A program made the position numbers and the translations under genes. A stretch of 64,000 nt of DNA from Alphaproteobacteria bacterium. GTDB lineage: Bacteria; Myxococcota_A; UBA796; GCA-2862545. Location of the stretch: NCBI GenBank assembly GCA_020632925.1, contig JACKER010000023.1, positions 1-64,000 on the forward strand, read 5' to 3'. Shown here piece by piece: positions 45,976 to 54,376 of the stretch. The notes below the pieces were generated by a model. That model did no database searches, was not told the DNA's origin, and saw nothing but the letters and a program-made list of their open reading frames with translations. Positions within the stretch are counted from its first letter, which is position 1. Every line of letters starts with the position of its first letter.

Positions 45976-47321
45976 CGGTGGTCCAGGACGAGCGTGTGGA
46001 CGGCGCCGCCCACGCCGGTCACCTGCTCGGACAGGTCGCCGAACCAGTCCACACCGCGCGCGGTCACGGACAGCACGGCGGGCGCGTCGTCCGCCACCAC
46101 CCGGACCGCCTTGGTGCGGTAGCGGTCGATGAGGGAGACCGCCGACTCGCCCTGACCGAGCGGCCACGGCGACGCCAGGACGTGGATCACCTCGGCCTGG
46201 CCCGCGGGGTCCGCCATCTCGAAGGTGAACCCCGGCTCGGGGAGGCGCCGCTCCTCGCCCGCCGCCACGTGCAGTCCCCCGCCGGACGCGGGCCACACCT
46301 CGGACTCGCCGGCGGAGTTCTCGTACACCACCATCACCCACGCCTCCGCGGCCGGGCGCGCCCAGACCGTGAACCGATCACCGCTGGACACCGCATCCCC
46401 CGTCCGCAGCGGGCGACCGTCGGACCGGACCGCGCGGACCTGGAGCGCGACCCCGGCGGGCTTGCCGGAGGCGTCCATCAGCTCCGCCGAGCGCCGGGCG
46501 TAGTCCTCCTGGCTGATCCGGAACGCCTCGTAGTCCAGGCAGAGCCGAGTGAGGGAACGCCAGCCCGTGTCGCCGGGCGCACCCTGGAGGTCTGCGCAGC
46601 CGTTCACCCAGTGCACCTCCTCCCTGCCCCCCACGGACCCCGCGACGGGCACCGGTCGGACCCGCCCGGCGGCCGTGCAAGGCTCGGGGTCGCCCGTGAC
46701 GCCGAGCACGTCGTACGGAACGTCCCAGCCCGCGACCAGGCTTCCGCCGACCCGCACGCTCACCCGGACCCGATCGGCGCCGTGGACCAGCGACACCTTC
46801 GCCCGCTCGCCGGCCGCCCCCTCGCCCGCCGCCAGCCCGTTCTGGAGCTCGGCCACCAGGAGCGGACCCACCTCTGCCGGACCGCACACCCCTCCCTCCC
46901 AGGAGGCTTCGACCCGATCGACCCCCCGACGCGCCAGCTGCGCGACGGCCTCCGCAGCGGCGGTATGCGCCGCCTGTGCGTCCTGTTCGAGGGTGGTGAC
47001 GAAGCTCCTCGGGACCGCCGCCAGGGCACACACGCCCCGCTTCCGGGAGGCCCAGTCTCCCTGGGTCCAGTCGCTGACGCGTCGACCGACGGCGTCGCAC
47101 CGGACCCCGGACACGCCCGCGCACACCTGACCCAGCAGCCGCTGGCGGGCGTCGTCGCGGGCCAGGCGCCGGGCCTGGTCCTCCGGTCCATGGCCGTAGC
47201 CGACCGCGACGAGGTGATCGACGGGCGCACATCCACACCCGCCCACGACGGTCCTCCCGTCGGGACAGGAAGGCGCGGGCGCCGCGGCGACGACCGAGAG
47301 GGCCGAGACGACGAGCAGCAT
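45972..47321 (-). CDS. LPP20/DUF4384-like exported protein
   Basis: The 449-aa protein has a signal peptide (MLLVVSALSVVAAAPAP) and an N-domain with LVAVGYGHGPEDQARRLARDDARQRLLGQVC-x7-C and a later Trp and Cys, the pattern shared with the proteins at 32764 and 50497. The C-terminal DUF4384 domain (residues ~290-395: VRAVRSDGRPLRTGDAVSSGDRFTVWARPAAEAWVMVVYENSAGE, surface Ig-like) follows. DUF4384 proteins often neighbour caspase genes; here the caspase gene overlaps its stop (ATGA). It is the first gene of the five-gene operon running to 35305, under the palindrome at 47367. Confidence 0.72.
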   Translation of the reverse strand: MLLVVSALSVVAAAPAPSCPDGRTVVGGCGCAPVDHLVAVGYGHGPEDQARRLARDDARQRLLGQVCAGVSGVRCDAVGRRVSDWTQGDWASRKRGVCALAAVPRSFVTTLEQDAQAAHTAAAEAVAQLARRGVDRVEASWEGGVCGPAEVGPLLVAELQNGLAAGEGAAGERAKVSLVHGADRVRVSVRVGGSLVAGWDVPYDVLGVTGDPEPCTAAGRVRPVPVAGSVGGREEVHWVNGCADLQGAPGDTGWRSLTRLCLDYEAFRISQEDYARRSAELMDASGKPAGVALQVRAVRSDGRPLRTGDAVSSGDRFTVWARPAAEAWVMVVYENSAGESEVWPASGGGLHVAAGEERRLPEPGFTFEMADPAGQAEVIHVLASPWPLGQGESAVSLIDRYRTKAVRVVADDAPAVLSVTARGVDWFGDLSEQVTGVGGAVHTLVLDHR

Positions 47322-47366
47322 GCACCAGACCCTAGTGGAGCCCCCGTGGGGGCGGAACGTCGACCC

Positions 47367-47383
47367 CGTCACAGTCCGTGACC
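47367..47383. promoter_or_regulatory. Palindromic operator (site 2, one mismatch)
   Basis: CGTCAC-AGTCC-GTGACC; read on the minus strand GGTCAC-GGACT-GTGACG. It ends 45 nt before the ATG of the LPP20/DUF4384 gene at 47321. On this strand it is preceded by CTGAGCGC and followed by GGGTCGACG, as site 1 also has GGGTCGACG shortly downstream. Confidence 0.6.
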
Positions 47384-47387
47384 GCGC

Positions 47388-47498
47388 TCAGTGGCCGGTG
47401 GCGATGTTGATCACCATGGCAGCCTTCGGTCCATCGGCCATCAGCGCCGGCGGGTAGGCCCCGAGCTGCATCGGGGGCACGATGACGAACGTGTTCAC
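47388..47498 (-). CDS. 36-codon ORF coupled to the small exported protein gene
   Basis: A GTG overlapping the TGA of the 76-aa gene opens a frame for MNTFVIVPPMQLGAYPPALM followed by ADGPKAAMVINIATGH. The codons show the high third-position GC of the genome, so the stretch looks coding. It is either a true micro-protein or the C-terminus of the 76-aa protein displaced by a frameshift. No family recognised. Confidence 0.35.
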   Translation of the reverse strand: MNTFVIVPPMQLGAYPPALMADGPKAAMVINIATGH

Positions 47499-47725
47499 CA
47501 ATCGTCGCTCGCCCGCCAGGCGTGGAACTGACCTGCCGCCACGGGCAGGTTGCACACCGTCAGCGTTCGCTCGAAGTCCTGGCGCGCTTGTTTGCCCCGG
47601 ACCTGGTAGCGAACACCGTTCACCGTCACCGAGGTCATCCTGGCCGTCACCTCCGGCTGCGGCTGCCATGGACAGTCGGCTGCCAGCGCGGACGACAGCG
47701 AGAGCCACTGAACCAGGACGAGCAT
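47495..47725 (-). CDS. Small exported protein
   Basis: The 76-aa product has a signal peptide (MLVLVQWLSLSSALA) and a short mature domain with two Cys (ADCPWQPQPEVTARM, LTVCNLPVAAGQFHAW). AGGAGG lies 4 nt before the ATG. It is divergent from the metzincin gene; the two share the palindrome at 47770-47786, 44 nt upstream of this start. No family recognised. Confidence 0.55.
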   Translation of the reverse strand: MLVLVQWLSLSSALAADCPWQPQPEVTARMTSVTVNGVRYQVRGKQARQDFERTLTVCNLPVAAGQFHAWRASDDW

Positions 47726-47769
47726 CGGACCTCCTGGTTCCGGAGCACCTGCCCTGCAGGCTTCCGGGT

Positions 47770-47786
47770 GGTCACGGGCCGTGACC
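47770..47786. promoter_or_regulatory. Palindromic operator GGTCAC-N5-GTGACC (site 3, perfect) between divergent genes
   Basis: GGTCAC-GGGCC-GTGACC lies 44 nt upstream of the small exported gene (47725, minus) and 53 nt upstream of the metzincin gene (47840, plus), so one dimer site could serve both promoters. The spacing to start codons (44-59 nt) is alike at all four sites. Confidence 0.65.
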
Positions 47787-47839
47787 GCCGAGCCATGGAA
47801 CGCGAGGCCCGCACCGCCTAGCGTCGGGGTGGAGGTCGC

Positions 47840-49918
47840 ATGCGGAACACGTGGATTCCGGCGCTGCTGGTCCTGGCGCTCCCTCGCGTGGCGGGGGCCT
47901 GGGGCTACTGCGGGGCGTTCTCGAGCGACATCGTGTGGGACATCTGCCTGCCGGAGACGGCGGGCGTGTGCGCGTCGAGCTGGAGTACGGCGTTCGAGGC
48001 CGACACGGCGCACCTGAACAACGTGCTGGGCCAGAGCCCCTGGTTCCTCAAGCTCACCACCCCAGACGCCTCGTTCGGCCCGGGCGACGGTCGCAACGAC
48101 GTCGTCTTCACGAACCACGCGACGGCATCGGCGAGCTACGGCCCCGTCAGCGCCAGCGTGATCGCGCAGACCGTGACCTTCTTCCCGAGCGGCGCCTGCG
48201 GTCCGAGGTCCGAGGTCGATATGATGTTCTTCGTCGACCACGCCTTCACGCAGACGCGAGAGAACGCCACCACGACCCGCTTCTACTTCGGAGAGGTCGC
48301 CTCGCACGAGATCGGGCACGCGGCGACGCTGCAGCACGAAGACACGGTGCTGACGCTGATGAACACGTACGCCCACACCCCGGCGATGCTCGACTACCCC
48401 CACCGGGACGAGATCCTGGGGCTGCTCGCGCACCCCGACCTCGCTGGCGCGACGTACACGGACATCGCCGTCCTGCCGTACGACGCGTCACCGTCGGCGG
48501 TCTACCTCACGACGCCGCCGGTCCTGTCGTCGCCAGCGACGGTGATCCCCGGACAGCAGGTCGTCGTGGACGACTACCGGGTGGAGAACTGGGGGCCGAA
48601 CGGCGGTCCGGTGCCCGTCGAGGTCACGTACGTCCTGTCGACCAACGACGTCGGGAGCACCAACGACCAGATCCTCGGCAGCACGACCTGGACATCGGTG
48701 ACGAACCGCGGGGTGCTCTCGAGCCCTGCCTCCTTGACGATCCCGGAGACGCCGGCCGGGACCTACTACGTGATCGGGGTCAACGACATCGACCAGACGC
48801 TGGCGGAGGCGTACACGTCCAACGATCAGGTCGTGTTCGGCACCGTCCAGGTCGGCGCATCGCCCCCGGACCTCGCGCTGCATGCGCTCGTGCCGGACCG
48901 GTACGGAGGCCTCCCCGGCGAGCCCTTCGACGTGACGTACACCCGATCGAACGAGGGAGGAACGGCCTCGGGTGCGTACCGGCTGAGCATCCGGTTGTCG
49001 ACCAACCTGGTGATCACGACGCAGGATCCCGAGGCCTGCTCCGTCCAGGTCGCCAGCCAGGCGGCGTACACCGACCTGGGCCGGGTGTTGACCTGCACGT
49101 TCCCGAACATCACCCCCGGCCCGTACTACGTCGGTGCCATCATCGACGTCGACGACCAGGTCGCCGAGTCGGACGAGACCAACAACACCCTCGCCTATCC
49201 GATGGACGTGTGGGTCGATGCAGGCCCCCCGGACCTGGTGGTCGGCAGCCTGAGCGCGACCCCGTCCGAAGCCGCCCCCGGCCAGAACGTGTCCTTCTCG
49301 TACATCCGGGAGAACCTCGGGTACACGGACGCCGGGGCGTACGATCTGTCCATCCGGTTGTCGGCGAACGCCACCATCACGACCACGGACCCGGAGGTGT
49401 GCCGCGTCACGGTGTCCGCGGGGCAGCCGGCCCGCACCTCCCTGCAGCGCTCCGCGCAGTGCACGCTGCCCGATCTGCCGGCCGGCAGCTACCACCTCGG
49501 AGCCATCATCGACGTCGACGACGCGGTGGTCGAGGTGGACGAGGCGAACACCACCCTCGCTCCCGATCCCTTCGACGTTCGCCTCCAGCTCCAGAGCGCT
49601 GTGCTGAGGGCGGGCCAGGCCGGCTGGCTGCGGGTCACCAATGCGGCTCCGGGCGAGAGCGTGACCTTCGTGCGCGGGAGCGGCGTCGGTAACGGCGTGT
49701 GCCCGCCGCAGCTCGGTGGAGCGTGCGCCGACATCCTCGGCCCAACCACGGTCCTCGGCTCGGCGGTCGCCGACGCGACGGGACGCGCGACGCTCACGGG
49801 GCTCGTCCCACCCGCCGCCGCTGGCGCTGTGTTGTTCGTCCAGGCCGGCGCACTGCGCGGAGCCGGCGGAACCGATTCCGTCCTGAGCCAGGTCCTGACC
49901 ACCACCGTCCTCCCGTGA
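47840..49918 (+). CDS. Secreted metzincin-type metallopeptidase with CARDB domains
   Basis: The 692-aa protein has a signal peptide (MRNTWIPALLVLALPRVAGA) and a matrixin/metzincin-like catalytic domain with HEIGHAATLQH (H156, E157, H160, H166) and a Met-turn (TLMNTY). Three CARDB adhesion repeats follow, each with a VxxVDxxxxVxExDExNN motif (e.g. AIIDVDDQVAESDETNNTL). A terminal beta domain closes it. The usual Gly of HExxHxxGxxH is Thr here. It is a secreted protease probably held to surface polymers. The next gene, 7 nt downstream, belongs to a family often found beside such matrixins. Confidence 0.85.
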   Translation: MRNTWIPALLVLALPRVAGAWGYCGAFSSDIVWDICLPETAGVCASSWSTAFEADTAHLNNVLGQSPWFLKLTTPDASFGPGDGRNDVVFTNHATASASYGPVSASVIAQTVTFFPSGACGPRSEVDMMFFVDHAFTQTRENATTTRFYFGEVASHEIGHAATLQHEDTVLTLMNTYAHTPAMLDYPHRDEILGLLAHPDLAGATYTDIAVLPYDASPSAVYLTTPPVLSSPATVIPGQQVVVDDYRVENWGPNGGPVPVEVTYVLSTNDVGSTNDQILGSTTWTSVTNRGVLSSPASLTIPETPAGTYYVIGVNDIDQTLAEAYTSNDQVVFGTVQVGASPPDLALHALVPDRYGGLPGEPFDVTYTRSNEGGTASGAYRLSIRLSTNLVITTQDPEACSVQVASQAAYTDLGRVLTCTFPNITPGPYYVGAIIDVDDQVAESDETNNTLAYPMDVWVDAGPPDLVVGSLSATPSEAAPGQNVSFSYIRENLGYTDAGAYDLSIRLSANATITTTDPEVCRVTVSAGQPARTSLQRSAQCTLPDLPAGSYHLGAIIDVDDAVVEVDEANTTLAPDPFDVRLQLQSAVLRAGQAGWLRVTNAAPGESVTFVRGSGVGNGVCPPQLGGACADILGPTTVLGSAVADATGRATLTGLVPPAAAGAVLFVQAGALRGAGGTDSVLSQVLTTTVLP

Positions 49919-49925
49919 GGTCCCC

Positions 49926-50495
49926 ATGCTGACGCTGTTCGCCACCTGGCCGGCCCTGGCCACCACCACCGTCCCGCTGGACGAGGCCGATCTCGTGGGG
50001 TTGTCCGAGCGGGTCCTCCTCGGGACGATCATGGACGTCCGGCCCGAACCCTGGGCCTCCTCGGGCGTCCTCGCCACGAGGATCGAGCTGGACGTCGACG
50101 AGGTCTGGAAGGGACCGGACGACCACATGGTCATCTTCTGGCAGGCGGGCTCCGAAGAAGGCGGCGTCTGGGTGGCGGGAGCCGTCCACTACGAGCCCGG
50201 GCAGCAGGTCCTGGTGTTCCTGGAGCGCAGCCCGTCGGGCGTGCTGGTGACCGCGGGGCTCGCGCTGGGCGCGTTGTCGGCGGAGGGGGGCAAGCTCGAC
50301 GAGCTGCCGGTGCCCACCGGTCTGGGGGCCAGCGATCCCGAAGCTCCGCTCGCGCCTGCACTTCCGTTCCGTGGGCTGACCACGAGCCAGGCGCACGCCC
50401 GGGTCTGGTCGTTGCGCGACGCCCCCTGGCCCGACACCGTGCCGAGCGACCTCAGCAAGGTCGGGCAGCCCGTCGCCGTCCCGGTGATCCCCTGA
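49926..50495 (+). CDS. Exported matrixin-associated hypothetical protein
   Basis: The 189-aa product has a signal peptide (MLTLFATWPALA) and reads TTVPLDEADLVGLSERVLLGTIMDVRPE, IELDVDEVWKGPDD and YEPGQQVLVFLERS. This layout is common in small secreted proteins encoded next to matrixin-like peptidases in myxobacteria. Function is unknown; a chaperone or inhibitor role is a guess. GAGG precedes the ATG by about 5 nt. It ends convergently with the 376-aa gene, 1 nt apart. Confidence 0.6.
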   Translation: MLTLFATWPALATTTVPLDEADLVGLSERVLLGTIMDVRPEPWASSGVLATRIELDVDEVWKGPDDHMVIFWQAGSEEGGVWVAGAVHYEPGQQVLVFLERSPSGVLVTAGLALGALSAEGGKLDELPVPTGLGASDPEAPLAPALPFRGLTTSQAHARVWSLRDAPWPDTVPSDLSKVGQPVAVPVIP

Positions 50496-50496
50496 G

Positions 50497-51627
50497 CTAC
50501 TCGCAGGGCGGAATGGGGTCCAGCGGCACAGGAGGTCCGTCGATGCGTACCCCCACCGCTGCCACCGCCGCGCGCTCCGGATAGCTCTCGGGACCGAGGG
50601 GCGCCGCCAGCCGACAGTAGCCCGACCAGCGCTCCATCCGGCCGAACCCGGACCCCGCGGGCACGCCCACCGCCACCACCCGCTCCGGACCCTCCCCCGA
50701 CCGAACGGCCTCGAACGGCCCGAGCCGAGCGCTCTTCCCGGCCTCGATCACGTCCAGCTCACCCAGCTGCGCCGTAGTGCCATCCGGCCACACCGAGAAC
50801 AGCCGCACGCGGGCGGGCCGATCGGCGGACACCTCGAACCGCACCTCGGACCCGGCCCGAACCACCCCTCCATGACCCGGGACGGCGAGCGTCAGATCCA
50901 ACGAGCCCTGGCGTCGGCCGTCGACGAGACCGAGGGCCGCATCGGTGCGCATGGCGGCCAGGTCGAGGACGGACTCGGTGTACAGGTCGTCGGGGACCGG
51001 GAAGCCGCCCAGCGCCACCCGCTCCTCCCGACCCACGAGGGTTGCCGTGGCCTGATGCCCATCGGTGCCCGGTGCGATCGTCACACGGAGCTCCCAGGCG
51101 CCCGGCCGCGGCTCCGTGCGCCGGACGATCCCGGCCGCCACCAGTCGTCTGTCGAGCTCCGCCACCACGCCGTCGCCGAGCCCGCCGACGCCCGTGCCAT
51201 CGGGAAGAACGGCCACGAGGTGGATCGGATCCTGGCCGAGGACCGGCCCGGCCGCGTGAGCCACCTGGTCCATTCCGTCGCGCATCCTGGCAGCGTCGTT
51301 CTCCAGCGCGTCGAGGAACTCGGCGGGGAGCGCCGCGGTCGCGCAGACCTGCGCCCCCTTGCGGCGCTCCGCCAGGATCTGGCCCTTCCAGTCCTGGATC
51401 CAACGCTTGACGGCCGCGCAGCGGCGCTCCCCGAAGTCGGAGCCGTCGGCGCAGAACCGCCCCTCGAGGTCGACCCTGGCCCCGTGGTGGGCGTCGTCGA
51501 GCGCGTCCGCAGCCGTCGGTCCGGTTCGGTAGGCGACCGCGACGATCCAGCGATCCCTGTTCGCCACGCAGGGATCGAGGTCGGGAGGGATCGGCGCCGC
51601 GATGGCCCACCCGAAGACGACGATCAC
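50497..51627 (-). CDS. LPP20/DUF4384-like exported protein (third relative)
   Basis: The 376-aa product starts at a GTG overlapping the upstream stop (GTGA) with leader VIVVFGWAIAAP. Its N-domain carries WIVAVAYRTGPTAADALDDAHHGARVDLEGRFC-x8-C, a Trp, and VCATAALPAEF, matching the N-domain of the 449-aa protein. The C-terminal part (LDLTLAVPGHGGVVRAGSEVRFEVSADRPARVRLFSVWPDG) is DUF4384-like. It is the last gene of the four-gene caspase operon 54274-50497, so both caspase operons carry one such protein. Confidence 0.68.
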   Translation of the reverse strand: MIVVFGWAIAAPIPPDLDPCVANRDRWIVAVAYRTGPTAADALDDAHHGARVDLEGRFCADGSDFGERRCAAVKRWIQDWKGQILAERRKGAQVCATAALPAEFLDALENDAARMRDGMDQVAHAAGPVLGQDPIHLVAVLPDGTGVGGLGDGVVAELDRRLVAAGIVRRTEPRPGAWELRVTIAPGTDGHQATATLVGREERVALGGFPVPDDLYTESVLDLAAMRTDAALGLVDGRRQGSLDLTLAVPGHGGVVRAGSEVRFEVSADRPARVRLFSVWPDGTTAQLGELDVIEAGKSARLGPFEAVRSGEGPERVVAVGVPAGSGFGRMERWSGYCRLAAPLGPESYPERAAVAAVGVRIDGPPVPLDPIPPCE

Positions 51628-52274
51628 CAGCGGGTCCCCACCGAGACAGACTGGACGACGGGCACCACCACGCGGCGATCGTCGACCGGAATCTCCGGGT
51701 CGTATTGCGGCTTGCGATCGACATAGCCAGTGGCCCGAAGCTCGGTCCCGACGACCAGCCAGGGCCAAGGCAACAAATCGAAGGCGATACCGACCGTCGG
51801 ACCGAGGTGGACCTCGCGACCATCGTCCTCGAGCACCACGGACGATCCGGGCTTCGTCAGCCGGTAGTTGGCGAGACCCAACGCCTCGAGCCCAGACACG
51901 AGGCTGACCCGGACCGCCAGGTCGGCCTCGCGGAGGTGGATGCCGGCATCGTACGGCGTCCACGCCAGCTCGGCGGCCGCCTTCCAGGACATGGCATCGA
52001 TGGGCTGGGAGAAGGGAGGCGACGGATCGTCCGCCCCGTGGTAGGCCCTGTCGACCAGGATGAACCCCAGACCCTTCAGGCGCTCCTCACGAAAGGGTGA
52101 GCCAGAGGCATCCAGGACCAGACGGATCCGGTTGGATGGTACGAGCGCCACGCGACCGCCGTAGAAGCCGCGTGACACGAACGGGTTGTTGCCCTGGAAC
52201 CCGGTCGATGCCGCGACCTCGACAGCTGGACGGTCCGCCGCCCGGGCCCCGAAGAACCACATCAGAGCCACCAT
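51624..52274 (-). CDS. Putative outer-membrane beta-barrel protein
   Basis: The 216-aa product has a short signal (MVALMWFFGARAA) and strand-rich sequence (NPFVSRGFYGGRVALVPSNRIRLVLDASG, LREADLAVRVSLVSGLEALG, HLGPTVGIAFDLLPWPWLVVGTELRATGY). It ends VVPVVQSVSVGTRW, with a terminal aromatic as in barrel proteins. The start could also be ATG 52262, which overlaps the preceding stop. It lies in the operon of the second caspase. Confidence 0.6.
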   Translation of the reverse strand: MVALMWFFGARAADRPAVEVAASTGFQGNNPFVSRGFYGGRVALVPSNRIRLVLDASGSPFREERLKGLGFILVDRAYHGADDPSPPFSQPIDAMSWKAAAELAWTPYDAGIHLREADLAVRVSLVSGLEALGLANYRLTKPGSSVVLEDDGREVHLGPTVGIAFDLLPWPWLVVGTELRATGYVDRKPQYDPEIPVDDRRVVVPVVQSVSVGTRW

Positions 52275-52846
52275 ACGAGCTCCGGAGCCACCATCACGTT
52301 GTTCTTCATCTCCACCGTCGTGCTGCCCACCACCTCCAGATAGCTGAACCCCTGATAGCGGATCCGCACACCGACCCGCTCTCCCGAAACATCAACAACG
52401 ACACCGTACACCCCTGCAGGATGCCATTGACGCTCCGTAGCCAGGTAGGTCGGGGACTCGGCCTGAAACAGGATCTCCAGGTCGTCTCGGGTGTGGCAAG
52501 CACCAATCCCAAACAGCCAACCGTATGACAAACGCAACGGACCGACATACCCCTGCACTGGCGTGATGCGGATGGCCAACTGGCCGTTGGCGCCCAGTCT
52601 CGAGATATCGGGATATACCTGATTATAGGATACGATCTGTTTGGTGATCGCCCTGTAGTCCAGCTCACCGAGATCGGGGAACCAACCTGCACGCAGCTCG
52701 AAACTCGCGGCACGGGTCGTTGCCAGCTCGACGTTCGCAGCCATGCCGTACCGCTGCACGAAGGGGTCGTTCACGACGGCGACGGGACCACCCGACAAGG
52801 CCACCGACGCCGCCCGAGCAAGTCCCATCGTTAGAGTCACCAACAT
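52262..52846 (-). CDS. Putative outer-membrane protein
   Basis: The 194-aa product has a signal peptide (MLVTLTMGLARAA) and alternating strands with aromatics (FELRAGWFPDLGELDYRAI, LRLSYGWLFGIGACHTRDDLEILF, GVRIRYQGFSYLEVVG), ending in VAPELVWWL. The gene is less GC-rich than its neighbours, with several AT-rich codons, so it may be recently acquired. It follows the caspase gene by 15 nt and overlaps the next barrel gene. Confidence 0.55.
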   Translation of the reverse strand: MLVTLTMGLARAASVALSGGPVAVVNDPFVQRYGMAANVELATTRAASFELRAGWFPDLGELDYRAITKQIVSYNQVYPDISRLGANGQLAIRITPVQGYVGPLRLSYGWLFGIGACHTRDDLEILFQAESPTYLATERQWHPAGVYGVVVDVSGERVGVRIRYQGFSYLEVVGSTTVEMKNNVMVAPELVWWL

Positions 52847-52861
52847 TGCATATTGCCTGTG

Positions 52862-54274
52862 TCAGAACGGGGTGTCCAGATCAAAAGAAACGACGGAGAA
52901 GGGTCCAAATCCATCCATACCCATCCATCCGACCTCCACGACGACGCCAAGCGCCGTTCCGAGCTTCTGAAATGGGAAGGCGAGATCCCACCCCAGCGCA
53001 CCCTCAGGTCCGAATCCCCGGTCTCGCGTCACCGACCAGAATTGGTAATCAATCGTGGATTCATCGTAGGTCCGGGGCACGGAGAACGAGGCGATTCCGA
53101 TCTCCACGGCCACGCCGCTCGCGATGGGGCCAACGAACCACCGAGACGATGCACGAGCGCCCCCCGAGAGCAACAGGAAGTCACCGGAGGGCCCAGCCGA
53201 CGCAAAGGCCTCCTCCAACGTTCGAGGGCCGTCGAACAGCGCCTGATGCGCCACCAGGCCGAGGTCGTAGCGGTCACGAATGCGTAAGGCTGCAGCCTGC
53301 GTGAACAGGTTCGGCGAGGGAGAGGACGCGCCGGACCCCGGCGCGAGCAACATCATTGCGCCGAGTCCCCCACCCACCACGAGCGTGGGTGGCTTCCTGT
53401 CCCGGGGCTCCGGCGCCTCGACGACCGCTGGCGCCAGGGACTCCGGCGCAGGCTCGAGGGCCTGCTCGCCCAGCACCCACGCGGCTCCGGACGCCACGGA
53501 CATCTCCGGGGTCTGTTGCAACCCGTCCACGCCTCGCAGCGCCCGGGCCACGAACATACGAGCCTCCATGGCCTCGACGCGCCCGTCCGTGCGACCGTCG
53601 ATCTCGCCGTCGGCCCAGCCACGCAGCGCACCCAGCACGAAGTAGGTGAAGGCACCGTGCTTCTGGGCGTTCAACGGACCTGCCATCTGGTTCGCAGAGG
53701 CAGCGGTCCACTCCAGCTGATCTCGGGTCGACCTCACGTCCTTCGTGGGCTGGAACGGCCGCATGCCTTCGAGGACGTTGTCACCCCCTCGACCGACACC
53801 CGTGTAGCAGGCGTCGACCACCAGGACGACGCGGGCGCCAGCCTGGTCCGCCAGCCGTTTCACGCTGTCGACGCGGAACCCCCGGGACTCGTAGGCGTCG
53901 CTCCTCACGTCGTCGCCGAGCAACAGACGCGCTCCGTCGTTGGCGGCGCCGCCATGACCCGAGAAGTAGAACCACAGCGTTCCTCCAGGCCCGATGGCGC
54001 CGACGGCATTGCGCACGGCGGCCTCGATGGTCTCCGCGCTGGCACCGTCGACCATCAGCGCGACCCGATCCGGGTCCAAGCCACGGGTATAGACGAGGTA
54101 GTCGTAGAAGGCCTCGGCGTCGCGCCGCGCGAAGGGGACGTCGGGGACGACGAAGTAATCCTCGACTCCGACCACGACCGCCGCGTCCTCGGGTGCGGTG
54201 GCACCACTTCGCAGCGGCTGGTCGACCGACGGGAGCCGGTCGCCCGCGAGCGCTGGAACCCAAGCCCACCACAT
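52862..54274 (-). CDS. Exported caspase-fold (C14) protease with C-terminal barrel-like domain
   Basis: The 470-aa protein has a short leader (MWWAWVPALAG) and a C14 domain from residue ~30: VVVGVEDYFVVPDVPFARRDAEAFYDYL, catalytic His107 (FYFSGHGG) and Cys156 (VVDACYTG). After ~290 residues a linker leads to a Gly/aromatic strand region (LGLVAHQALFDGP ... FGPEGALGWDLAFPFQKLGTALGVVVEVGWMG) ending DLDTPF, like an outer-membrane barrel. ATG 54274 is preferred over GTG 54283. It heads the operon with two barrels and an LPP20-like protein, under the palindrome at 54324. Confidence 0.82.
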   Translation of the reverse strand: MWWAWVPALAGDRLPSVDQPLRSGATAPEDAAVVVGVEDYFVVPDVPFARRDAEAFYDYLVYTRGLDPDRVALMVDGASAETIEAAVRNAVGAIGPGGTLWFYFSGHGGAANDGARLLLGDDVRSDAYESRGFRVDSVKRLADQAGARVVLVVDACYTGVGRGGDNVLEGMRPFQPTKDVRSTRDQLEWTAASANQMAGPLNAQKHGAFTYFVLGALRGWADGEIDGRTDGRVEAMEARMFVARALRGVDGLQQTPEMSVASGAAWVLGEQALEPAPESLAPAVVEAPEPRDRKPPTLVVGGGLGAMMLLAPGSGASSPSPNLFTQAAALRIRDRYDLGLVAHQALFDGPRTLEEAFASAGPSGDFLLLSGGARASSRWFVGPIASGVAVEIGIASFSVPRTYDESTIDYQFWSVTRDRGFGPEGALGWDLAFPFQKLGTALGVVVEVGWMGMDGFGPFSVVSFDLDTPF

Positions 54275-54323
54275 AGGCACCACCTCACCGAAGCAACTGT
54301 AGGAGCGCGGTCCATCGGGTGGG

Positions 54324-54340
54324 GGTCACACTCAGTGACC
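54324..54340. promoter_or_regulatory. Palindromic operator GGTCAC-N5-GTGACC (site 4, perfect)
   Basis: GGTCAC-ACTCA-GTGACC ends 49 nt before the ATG of the second caspase gene at 54274. On the minus strand it is preceded by CTGAGC, as at site 2. A TACAGT hexamer 22 nt downstream might be a -10 element. Confidence 0.65.
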
Positions 54341-54376
54341 GCTCAGGACGACGCCCGTCAGGGGGGCATCCCCAGA

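Noticed and set aside
47388..47708. 106-aa minus-strand frame beginning within the small exported gene
   Set aside because: Its first part is an out-of-frame shadow of the 76-aa gene; only the last 36 codons look coding and are listed separately.
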